From an uncultured Collinsella sp. (GTDB taxonomy: Bacteria > Actinomycetota > Coriobacteriia > Coriobacteriales > Coriobacteriaceae), in contig CAAFOA010000142.1 of NCBI GenBank assembly GCA_900764415.1, positions 1-5,543 of the forward strand: DNA of 5,543 nucleotides, in the 5' to 3' direction. This document shows, one piece after another, positions 1 to 5,297 of the stretch; the stretch's first letter is position 1; every line of letters starts with the position of its first letter. A program made the translations under genes and the position numbers. Under the pieces are notes generated by a model. That model ran no database searches, was not told the origin of the DNA, and worked only from the letters and a program-made list of their open reading frames with translations.

Positions 1-30
1 CGTGGGCTCGGAGATGTGTATAAGAGACAG
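1..30. other. Nextera (Tn5) sequencing adapter, artificial
   Basis: Bases 1-30 match the Illumina Nextera read-2 transposase adapter minus its first few bases. They end in the Tn5 mosaic-end sequence AGATGTGTATAAGAGACAG at 12-30. This is untrimmed library adapter at a contig end, not genomic DNA. The dipeptidase frame stays open through it by chance, so the last ten codons of that frame towards base 1 must not be read as protein. Confidence 0.96.
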
Positions 31-1239
31 CGCCTGGGTGTCGGCATAGTACTCGGGCATGGTCTCGACGTTGGCATACAGCGGGACGAGCGCGTTAAAC
101 GAGTTGGAACCAAAGGCCATCCACTGCACGGCGCGATACGCCGGCTGCGCATAGGGGCGCAGCTGCAGCACGGCGAGCTGGCTGTTGCGATTGATGCCGA
201 TGGGACGATAGGCGCCGCGCGTGGCGGGCGTGCCCTTGCTGCCGTAGCAGTCGTACTCCGTGCCCTGGTAGTGGCTCGAAAGCACGTACTTGATGTCCTC
301 GATGGTCACCTTGCGCTCGGGCACGCGGCTCCAGGGGATGTCATCGCTCTCGGGCGTGTGGTCGGCGTCGGGACCGTCCCACACATCGCTGGGGTTGAGG
401 CAGCGCTGCATGTACCAGGCGCGCGGCGTGTTGTAGACGTGATCGCTGTCGCTGTGCGAGCCAAAGGCCTCGCGCGGGTTGAAGACCGTCGCCGGACCGT
501 CGCCCTCGACGCCCAACGTCAGGTCCAGATGCCACTCGGCCATCCAGGAGCGCAGGTCGGCAGAGCACATATGATCTGCCTGGGTGCCCTCGGCATCGTC
601 CAGGTCAAAGCTGTCGATACCTAGCTGGTTGGGCATGGTCACATAGGCGTCATCGGGCACGCGCTTGGCAATCCAGTGGTGGCCGCCGATGGTCTCGAGC
701 CACCAGATCTCGTCAACGTCACTAAAGGCGATGCCGTTGTTCTCGTAGGTACCGTAGCGCTCGAGCAGGTCGCCCAGGATACGCACGCCGTCGCGGGCAG
801 ACTTGGCGTACGGCAGCACCAGGGTCACCATGTCCTCCTCACCCAGACCGCCGGGCTGCGCCGGAACATAGCCGTCCTCGCCCTCGTTGCCCTTGGCGGG
901 CACGTAGTCCACGAGCGGATCGGCGCCGCGGACGCGCTCGTTGGTGGTAAGCGTCTCGGTTGCGGACATGCCAACATTGAGCTCGTTGAAGCCGGCCTCG
1001 GCCCAAATGCCATGACCCGGGACAACGTCGGGGACGCTCGTGTAACGCATGGGATTGTCGGGCAGCTCAACGGTCAGGTGGCTCAGGACGCTCGTGTAGA
1101 CACGAGGCTGCTCGTCGGGATGTACCACGCGCATGCGCTTGGGCTCAAACACCCCGTTGGACGAGTCCTCATTGCGGGCGACAAGCGTCGACCCGTCGTA
1201 GCTCGCGTTCTTACCAACCAAAATCGTTGTGCACGGCAT
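31..1239 (-). CDS. C69-family dipeptidase (PepD-like), C-terminus missing
   Basis: Peptidase family C69 comprises N-terminal-nucleophile cysteine dipeptidases that cleave a broad range of dipeptides. The frame is open for 403 codons from ATG 1239 to the adapter junction at 31. Family hallmarks are visible. The presumed nucleophile Cys3 lies in [12 protein letters not shown]. An ARNED motif follows at residues 21-25. [17 protein letters not shown] lies near residues 177-193, and YRPIGINRN and [10 protein letters not shown] come towards the end. Start choice: an AAGGAGG Shine-Dalgarno sits six bases before ATG 1239 but directly abuts the other ATG at 1245, so 1239 is preferred and puts the Cys at position 3. 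No signal peptide is seen, so the enzyme is probably cytoplasmic. Known members are about 470 residues or longer, so some 60 or more are missing, with no sign of internal decay. It is transcribed in the same direction as folD, but 354 nt separate them, so it is probably a separate unit. Confidence 0.93.
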
Positions 1240-1326
1240 GCGCATCCTCCTTGAGCGAAGAAATTAAATGGCAACAGTGTATCGCTTTGGCTCAAAAAGG
1301 GCGAAGCCACAGCTCCGGCAACCCCT

Positions 1327-1363
1327 GTGGTCAAAAAATGCCAAATATGAGTACTGTCACCAA
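1327..1363 (+). repeat. 37-bp inverted repeat, left arm
   Basis: This arm starts GTGGTCAAAAAA and contains GCCAAATATGAGTACTGT. It matches the reverse complement of 1520-1556 at 34 of 37 positions, and all three differences are transitions. The arms enclose 156 bp. They could be terminal inverted repeats of a small non-autonomous element, or paired copies of an intergenic regulatory motif. I see no obvious target-site duplication next to them. Confidence 0.85.
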
Positions 1364-1458
1364 TTTAGTAGTAGCAAATTTCCTTGTAACGAGTGCCAGA
1401 AATCCCCATTTGTCCAAAAGCAAGACAACGTTATTCCCCATAGGTTCAATAAAATGGG

Positions 1459-1489
1459 CTCCCTGACGAGAATGAATATCGTTAGGGAG
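1459..1489. other. Hairpin with 11-bp stem inside the inverted-repeat core
   Basis: CTCCCTGACGA (1459-1469) pairs with TCGTTAGGGAG (1479-1489) over 11 positions around a 9-base loop. Read as plus-strand RNA, the single non-Watson-Crick position is a G-U pair; read as minus-strand RNA, it is an A-C mismatch. No T-run follows on the plus strand. On the minus strand only a weak CCCATTTTATT follows. It is therefore not a convincing intrinsic terminator in either direction, though a weak one for the folD transcript is possible. Confidence 0.5.
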
Positions 1490-1519
1490 TCTAAAGGACG
1501 TAAAACATATGTGACTATC

Positions 1520-1556
1520 TTGGCAACAGTACTCATATTTGGCGTTTTTTGACCAC
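1520..1556 (-). repeat. 37-bp inverted repeat, right arm
   Basis: This is the partner of the arm at 1327-1363, in opposite orientation with 34 of 37 identical bases. Its outer end overlaps the perfect 10-bp palindrome ACCACGTGGT at 1552-1561, which lies 32 bp beyond the folD stop codon. The T6 run at 1545-1550 belongs to the repeat. Confidence 0.85.
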
Positions 1557-1593
1557 GTGGTATATAGCTACACCCTCAAATAGACCAAAACAC

Positions 1594-2448
1594 CTATTTC
1601 GATGCGCGCTCCGCCGCCTCGATCACGTGCTTGGCGAGAATCGCAGTGGTCACAACCCCCACGCCGCCCGGCACGGGTGCGATGGCGTTAACGATCGGCT
1701 CCGCAGCGTCAAAATCGACGTCGCCGACCAGCTTGCCGGCGGCCTCATCCCAGTTGATGCCCACATCGACGATCGTCTGGCCCTCGCGGACCGCATCCGC
1801 GCCAATCGTGCGCGCACGTCCAACCGCGGCAACAACAATGTCGGCAGAACGGCACTCGGCAGCCAAGTCGCGCGTATGCGTATGGCACGTCGTCACTGTG
1901 GCATTGCGAGCCGTAAGCATGGCGGCAACGGGACGGCCAATCACCAGCGACCGACCGACGACCACGACTTTGGCACCGTCCAGCTCAAGGCCGTAATGGT
2001 CCAGCAACGACAGCACGGCCTCGGCCGTGCAAGGAGCAAAGCCCTCGCCTCGCCCCGAAAGCGTGGTAAGCAGCGAGGCCGGCGTCATGGAGTCAACATC
2101 CTTGGCAGGATCGAGTGCCGCGGCAACTGCGTCCTCGTCAAGCCCAGCGGGCAACGGACGAAACATCAGGCAGCCATGAACAGCGGGGTCGGCATTGATG
2201 TCCTCGATGGCCGCCAGCAGCTCATCCTGCGAAACATCGGCAGGCAGCAACACGCGGCGAGCCTCAATGCCAACCTTCTCGCAGCGCTTGAGGGCACCAC
2301 GCTCGTAGGACAGATCGTCCTCGCGTTCGCCCACGCGAACGATGGCCAGCGTCGGCACAACGCCGCGCTCACGCAAAGCCGCGCAGCGAGCAGCGAGTTC
2401 CTCGGTCAAAGCGCGGGCAACGGGAACACCCTTCAGCAGCTCTGCCAT
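1594..2448 (-). CDS. folD: FolD-family methylene-THF dehydrogenase, cyclohydrolase site altered
   Basis: The product is 284 residues, the normal FolD length. FolD oxidises 5,10-methylene-tetrahydrofolate to methenyl-tetrahydrofolate with NAD(P) and usually also hydrolyses it to 10-formyl-THF. Visible family features are PAKDVDS at 114-120 (usually KDVDG), FAPCTAEAV at 137-145 (usually PCTPxG), the nucleotide-binding VVVVGRSLVIGRP at 161-173, a DVGIN motif, GDVDF, and C-terminal PVPGGVGVVTT. The catalytic signature is odd. The conserved YxxxK reads Y48-E-R-G-A52, so the lysine needed for cyclohydrolase activity (Lys56 in human) is Ala. The usual VQLPLP reads MFRPLP (95-100), replacing the conserved Gln by Phe. 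It is therefore probably a dehydrogenase with little or no hydrolase activity. ATG 2448 is chosen because GAGGGG lies six bases upstream and the N-terminus then fits the family; the longer reading to 2514 overlaps fchA. The gene begins 2 nt after the fchA stop, indicating translational coupling. Confidence 0.93.
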   Translation of the reverse strand: MAELLKGVPVARALTEELAARCAALRERGVVPTLAIVRVGEREDDLSYERGALKRCEKVGIEARRVLLPADVSQDELLAAIEDINADPAVHGCLMFRPLPAGLDEDAVAAALDPAKDVDSMTPASLLTTLSGRGEGFAPCTAEAVLSLLDHYGLELDGAKVVVVGRSLVIGRPVAAMLTARNATVTTCHTHTRDLAAECRSADIVVAAVGRARTIGADAVREGQTIVDVGINWDEAAGKLVGDVDFDAAEPIVNAIAPVPGGVGVVTTAILAKHVIEAAERASK

Positions 2449-2450
2449 GG

Positions 2451-3083
2451 CTATCCCCTCTTCCTTGCGGCGTCGGCAGCACGGCGCGCCAGCGCATCGG
2501 CGCGCGGCAGCCACGTATCGAGCAGTTCATCGCACGCCGTCTCGAGCTCCTCGGCGCGCGCCCGGTCTTTCATAGACGTGGTGTTCGCAAAGAGCGTCAA
2601 GCTCGCGCCCTGCATGGCCGCGCGGCAGAACACGGCGCCGCATGCCACGTCGGACAGCAACTGCCGGGAGCCCTTGTCCGCCATGTCCTCGAGCAGCGCC
2701 AGCGCACGACCGCACGCATCCATAATGCGGTACGGCGGCATGGCTGCCACGTGCAGTGCATCCTGAATCGCAGCCGGTCGAGCCGGATCATCGCGCGGAA
2801 TACCGTACGCCGCCGACACTTGGCCGTACGCACGAACGTCCTCGGCAACCAGACCCACAAGCTCCTGAGCCAGCTCGTCTGCCTGGGCAAACGCGTGCGT
2901 CAGATCGTCCGCGCGATCGGCAAGCGCGGGATTGGTCGCGCCATAGCGAGCAACCATCCCGCACAGCGAGGCACCCAGTGCTCCCACAAACGCGCTCGCG
3001 CTTCCGCCGCCGGGAACCGGCTCGCGTGCAGCCAACGCCTCGGCAAAACCGCGACAGGTCTTATCCATCATCTCTTGGCTCAT
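2451..3083 (-). CDS. fchA: FchA-like methenyl-THF cyclohydrolase / cyclodeaminase family
   Basis: The product is 210 residues, the size of stand-alone members of the formiminotetrahydrofolate cyclodeaminase C-terminal domain family, which includes FchA of acetogenic and purine-fermenting clostridia. The diagnostic N-terminal motif is present: PVPGGGSASA at residues 22-31 followed by GALGASL at 34-40. The rest is mostly helical and Ala-rich, with a conserved-looking LLSDVACGAVFCRAAMQGA stretch. There is no signal peptide, so it is cytoplasmic. The start at 3083 is set by a GAGGTG ribosome site five bases upstream; the extension to 3188 reads through the terminator hairpin and is not used. Its last codons contain the folD ribosome binding site and its TAG is 2 nt before the folD ATG. 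Sequence alone cannot separate cyclohydrolase from formimino-THF cyclodeaminase activity. Pairing with a FolD lacking the hydrolase residues favours cyclohydrolase. Confidence 0.85.
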   Translation of the reverse strand: MSQEMMDKTCRGFAEALAAREPVPGGGSASAFVGALGASLCGMVARYGATNPALADRADDLTHAFAQADELAQELVGLVAEDVRAYGQVSAAYGIPRDDPARPAAIQDALHVAAMPPYRIMDACGRALALLEDMADKGSRQLLSDVACGAVFCRAAMQGASLTLFANTTSMKDRARAEELETACDELLDTWLPRADALARRAADAARKRG

Positions 3084-3132
3084 CGAAACACCTCTGCCCA
3101 CCGCGCCGGACACTACGGACCGCACGCATAAT

Positions 3133-3172
3133 AAAAAATGGGACAACGACGCCAGGAAGCGGTTGTCCCATT
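3133..3172 (-). terminator. Rho-independent terminator, minus strand
   Basis: Read on the minus strand, AATGGGACAAC (3172-3162) pairs perfectly with GTTGTCCCATT (3147-3137) over 11 bp. A further CGC/GCG pairing lies inside the loop. A T6 run (3138-3133) follows immediately, then ATTAT. It lies about 100 nt downstream of the zinc-ribbon gene stop at 3269 and about 50 nt upstream of the fchA start, so it ends the former transcript and insulates the fchA-folD operon. No clear fchA promoter could be picked out; the space after the hairpin is short. Confidence 0.85.
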
Positions 3173-3268
3173 CATCGATCTTGTCCAAGTCAGTCTAGCC
3201 CATAAGACAAAGGCTGTCAGGAGCTCTGGCTATCGGCGTTTCCGATTGCCGGCTATAGGCACGGGCGC

Positions 3269-3541
3269 CTAGTCCACCTGAAACGTCGGCAGCAGCGTGT
3301 CGATAATCTTCGACCCCATGTCGCGGTTTGCAGTCGAGTACTCCAAATGCGCCGTGGCAATCGTCGAATCCGTGACGATCGTCTTTTCGTAAATGATCGT
3401 ATCGTCCTCGCACCACGAGACCACGTACCAGTTGTCGCCCTCTGCGGTATAGAGGTCGGCCTTGCCCGAGGTGTCCGCATCGACGAACATCTCGTGTGCA
3501 GTTTCGTCGTTAATGTTGACGTAGCCAAACAGGTTGATCAC
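3269..3541 (-). CDS. C-terminal part of the zinc-ribbon membrane protein, -1 frame
   Basis: This is a 90-codon open frame whose first codons lie exactly where the preceding frame stops (GTG at 3541). It reads as the direct continuation of the upstream protein: ...RYEDPETG then VINLFGYVNINDE..., ending with GDNWYVVSW, STIATAHLEY and IIDTLLPTFQVD. There is no ribosome binding site before the GTG and the N-terminus starts mid-domain, so it is not an independent gene. Joining the frames gives a 279-residue protein. Either one T has been lost from the TTT at 3542-3544 (mutation or assembly error) or ribosomes shift back by one at G_GGT_TTG (3547-3541). The codons show no other stop or decay. The stop is TAG at 3271-3269, and the terminator at 3133-3172 follows. 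Confidence 0.8.
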   Translation of the reverse strand: MINLFGYVNINDETAHEMFVDADTSGKADLYTAEGDNWYVVSWCEDDTIIYEKTIVTDSTIATAHLEYSTANRDMGSKIIDTLLPTFQVD

Positions 3542-4107
3542 AAACCCGTCTCCGGATCCTCATACCTGGCACCACTGCCGCTGGGAGTATCTTCCATCTC
3601 AAAACGGTTGGGAATCGACATGCTATAAGGATGCATGTCGTTCGTGTACGTATGCACGTCGGTCAGGTAATCGTCCGAATCGGCCGAGCCGTAGTATGCC
3701 GATTCGTCCTCGGGAACGGCCTCGTCATCGGACGACGAAGACTCCTTGGCCTTGGACTTGTCATCCTTCTTCTTGGCAGAAGAATCTTTCTCGTCCGAAG
3801 ACCCAGTATCGATCACCGAAATCTGCGTGTCAGAGCTCTTGGACCCGTTAAGCATCGTGAGCGCAAACACCGTGCCACCCCCGAGGAGTACCACGGCGGC
3901 ACACGCCACCGCGATAATGACCGGCGCCTTGCTCTTAGGCTTTTGAGGCGCGGGCGCAACCGGCGGCATCGACTGGGTCAGGCCCGGGGCAGAGGAAGGA
4001 CCAGCGCCCGTAGGCGTCGGCGCGGAGCCACCCGCCAGCGAGGCCCCACAGTGCGTACAAAACGTCGATCCATCAGGCACTTGCTGTCCGCATTTTTGAC
4101 AGAACAT
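3538..4107 (-). CDS. Zinc-ribbon single-pass membrane protein, stops early by frame change
   Basis: This frame has 189 codons, starting at ATG 4107 behind AAAGGTC. In order it encodes: a treble-clef zinc ribbon with C3-x2-C6 and C17-x2-C20; a Pro/Gly/Ala-rich linker (about 25-57); one hydrophobic helix (about 61-86) after a Lys-rich stretch, suggesting a single membrane span with the zinc ribbon inside the cell; a Ser/Asp/Lys-rich linker (about 88-145); and the first part of a folded domain from about 157 (HPYSMSIPNRFEM). It stops at TGA 3540-3538 in the middle of that domain, and the rest continues in the -1 frame to 3269. The architecture resembles zinc-ribbon membrane proteins of unknown function common in Coriobacteriia and Clostridia. 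I assign no function. It is transcribed divergently from the lipoprotein genes. Confidence 0.88.
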   Translation of the reverse strand: MFCQKCGQQVPDGSTFCTHCGASLAGGSAPTPTGAGPSSAPGLTQSMPPVAPAPQKPKSKAPVIIAVACAAVVLLGGGTVFALTMLNGSKSSDTQISVIDTGSSDEKDSSAKKKDDKSKAKESSSSDDEAVPEDESAYYGSADSDDYLTDVHTYTNDMHPYSMSIPNRFEMEDTPSGSGARYEDPETGL

Positions 4108-4146
4108 CGTTCGACCTTTCGTGGTTTAGCTTTTGTCACAGCCAAG

Positions 4147-4182
4147 TCTATACGCCCCCACCCAGGGCGCTGTTGCGCAACA
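4147..4182 (-). promoter_or_regulatory. Possible promoter and palindromic operator of the zinc-ribbon gene
   Basis: On the minus strand a TATAGA (4152-4147) could serve as a -10 box about 40 nt before ATG 4107. No good -35 lies at 16-18 nt. Instead the perfect 12-bp palindrome TGTTGCGCAACA occupies 4171-4182, roughly where a -35 or an activator site would be. A regulator-dependent promoter would fit, but this is inference from position only. Confidence 0.3.
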
Positions 4183-4230
4183 TGAAAAAGCCGATGCCGA
4201 GCCGTGCCGTCCCATGCGCCTGCCCCAAAC

Positions 4231-4250
4231 ATGGGACACATGGCCCACCT
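4231..4250. repeat. 20-bp element, copy upstream of lipoprotein 1
   Basis: The 20 bases ATGGGACACATGGCCCACCT occur here and identically at 5207-5226, upstream of the paralogous lipoprotein. Within it TGGGACACATGGCCCA is a partial palindrome matching its own reverse complement at 12 of 16 positions, as expected for a dimeric regulator site. Here ATGGGAC (4231-4237) can also pair with GTCCCAT at 4209-4215 as a 7-bp stem. It lies 209 nt before the ATG of the gene. Confidence 0.6.
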
Positions 4251-4286
4251 TTCGAGACTCCCGGGCAGCACAAGCTGGGGCATACC

Positions 4287-4292
4287 TATAAG
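4287..4292 (+). promoter_or_regulatory. Candidate -10 box for lipoprotein 1
   Basis: TATAAG at 4287-4292 is close to the TATAAT consensus and would give a leader of about 160 nt before ATG 4460. No recognisable -35 lies 16-18 nt upstream. The second lipoprotein has a similar TACAGTAAAGG at 5245-5255 after its own copy of the 20-bp element, which gives weak support to both. Confidence 0.3.
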
Positions 4293-4459
4293 TAAGGAAC
4301 CCGTTGGGGCACGGCCGCGCAACGGTCGAAAACTAAGAACGGAGGAATCGCCGCACCACACACAACGACATCCGCCACGCTTGCGAATAGCAACATACAC
4401 CAACGGCTCCAACAACCCGCGGCGCCGTGATGTCATCGGCAGACAAGGAGGACGCCACC

Positions 4460-5071
4460 ATGAAGAAAAAGACCCTATCGATCCTTTCCCTTTGCATCGC
4501 CCTCTTTACCGCACTCGCCCTTGTCGGCTGCGGCGGAAGTGCGTCAAGCGAAGGCGGGGGCAGCAGCGCATCCAAGAGCGAGGGCAAGGAAAAAGCTCCC
4601 GTCGCCAAGAAGACCGACTTTATCTGGTTTAAGGTGGAAATGCCCGAGGGCGTTGGCGTAAGCGACTCCGCTGGCAAGAATGCCGACAGGGTCCAGCTCA
4701 CCTTCCCCGAAGACGAGAACGGTTCGGCCGATCGCTTTATCCCCGTTTGGAAAAAAGCGCTGACGGCAGAGGAATCCCACGCCGACCAGGCAGAAAAGAA
4801 AGGTGATACGTTCCAGTGGAAGGATGGCGGGTCCGTCGAGTATAACGGCAGGACGTGGCTCGTCGGAACGTACGAGGACAACAGCGGCGTCTCAACCCTC
4901 CTCTTTACCGACGTTGAGCCGGGAAGCGTCTACGTCCTCATCTCGAACTTCGATCTGCATAAGAAAGAAGCCGAGGCGCTCCTCAACTCCATCGAGTTTC
5001 CCGATGACATGGCGAAGGCAGTTGCCGAGGCACGCGAAGTCGAGATTTCGAGCATCGAGATCAAGCATTAG
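4460..5071 (+). CDS. Putative lipoprotein, paralogue 1
   Basis: The product is 203 residues. MKKKT plus a hydrophobic stretch (5-20) and the lipobox LVGC (Cys24) form a lipoprotein signal peptide, so the mature protein should be anchored by lipid on the outer face of the membrane. A flexible Gly/Ser/Lys linker (25-51) follows. A folded domain from TDFIWFKV (52-59) then contains YNGRTWLVGTY, a VYVLISNF strand and a final helix KKEAEALLNSIEF. The start ATG 4460 has AAGGAGGA seven bases upstream; the longer reading from 4427 would spoil the signal peptide. Function is unknown. It is followed by a terminator and then a close paralogue at 5298, indicating tandem duplication. A single-gene transcript is likely. 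Confidence 0.88.
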   Translation: MKKKTLSILSLCIALFTALALVGCGGSASSEGGGSSASKSEGKEKAPVAKKTDFIWFKVEMPEGVGVSDSAGKNADRVQLTFPEDENGSADRFIPVWKKALTAEESHADQAEKKGDTFQWKDGGSVEYNGRTWLVGTYEDNSGVSTLLFTDVEPGSVYVLISNFDLHKKEAEALLNSIEFPDDMAKAVAEAREVEISSIEIKH

Positions 5072-5124
5072 GGGATCGCACGCAGCATCGCATGCGCAGT
5101 CATTAAATGATCGGACGCCCAGCC

Positions 5125-5160
5125 AGGGGAGGATCGGATCGGCCGGCCCTCCCCTCTTTT
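5125..5160 (+). terminator. Rho-independent terminator after lipoprotein 1
   Basis: AGGGGAGG (5125-5132) pairs perfectly with CCTCCCCT (5148-5155) over 8 bp. The 15-base GC-rich loop has further pairing potential, and CTTTT follows at 5156-5160. It lies 54 nt after the stop codon, separating the two lipoprotein genes into distinct transcription units. Confidence 0.75.
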
Positions 5161-5206
5161 ACGCCCGAGCATATTGCCACTTGTCGGCGCAAATCAGGCC
5201 CCCAGA

Positions 5207-5226
5207 ATGGGACACATGGCCCACCT
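5207..5226. repeat. 20-bp element, copy upstream of lipoprotein 2
   Basis: This is identical over 20 bases to 4231-4250. It lies 71 nt before ATG 5298 and 18 nt before a possible -10 (TACAGT, 5245-5250), closer than the 36 nt seen in the first copy. The surrounding bases match only loosely (left-flank CCCC run), so the 20 bp appear specifically conserved rather than left over from the gene duplication. Confidence 0.6.
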
Positions 5227-5297
5227 GAACGAGCCGCTCGCGCGTACAGTAAAGGCAGGTAATCCATGGGCGGTTACAGATCGAGGAGGACACGACC

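Larger units (their letters stand above)
1246..1593. other. Gene-free AT-richer intergenic region with inverted repeats
   Basis: This stretch between the dipeptidase start and the folD stop is clearly richer in A and T than the flanking genes. I find no convincing gene. The plus-strand open frame at 1268-1552 has no good ribosome binding site, matches nothing I recognise and is built largely from the two inverted-repeat arms. The region holds those arms, a hairpin at 1459-1489, and a partial look-alike of one arm at 1269-1291. It must also contain the dipeptidase promoter, but I see no clear -35/-10 pair. Confidence 0.7.

Noticed and set aside
1240..1245. Alternative dipeptidase start at ATG 1245
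   Set aside because: The AAGGAGG directly abuts it with no spacer, whereas ATG 1239 has a normal six-base spacing.
16..1254. Two plus-strand open frames of about 200 codons (16-624 and 676-1254)
   Set aside because: Both are antisense to the dipeptidase, whose motifs read cleanly through the whole region. The first begins inside the adapter.
1292..1330. CCACAG/CTGTGG hairpin near the dipeptidase leader as a terminator or riboswitch
   Set aside because: It has only six pairs with a 12-base loop. On the minus strand it is separated from the CTTTTTG run by GGCTTCGCC, so the form of an intrinsic terminator is poor, and no riboswitch class is recognisable.
1268..1552. Plus-strand open frame of 94 codons across the inverted-repeat region
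   Set aside because: It has no convincing ribosome site. Its sequence is made largely of the repeat arms and it has no recognisable domain.
2449..2514. 22-residue N-terminal extension of FolD
   Set aside because: It overlaps the fchA coding end and adds a Cys/Arg-rich stretch foreign to FolD; ATG 2448 has its own ribosome site.
1549..2766. Long plus-strand open frame (405 codons) opposite folD and fchA
   Set aside because: It is the antisense shadow of two clear family members on the minus strand. It has no ribosome site and its protein is low in hydrophobic residues and resembles nothing known.
3084..3188. N-terminal extension of the FchA-like protein
   Set aside because: It would translate the terminator hairpin. 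A good ribosome site precedes ATG 3083 and the family begins there.
3190..3268. Possible hairpin CTAT...CGGC / GCCGATAG after the zinc-ribbon gene
   Set aside because: The pairing is broken by a bulge and no T-run follows; the strong terminator at 3133-3172 is sufficient.
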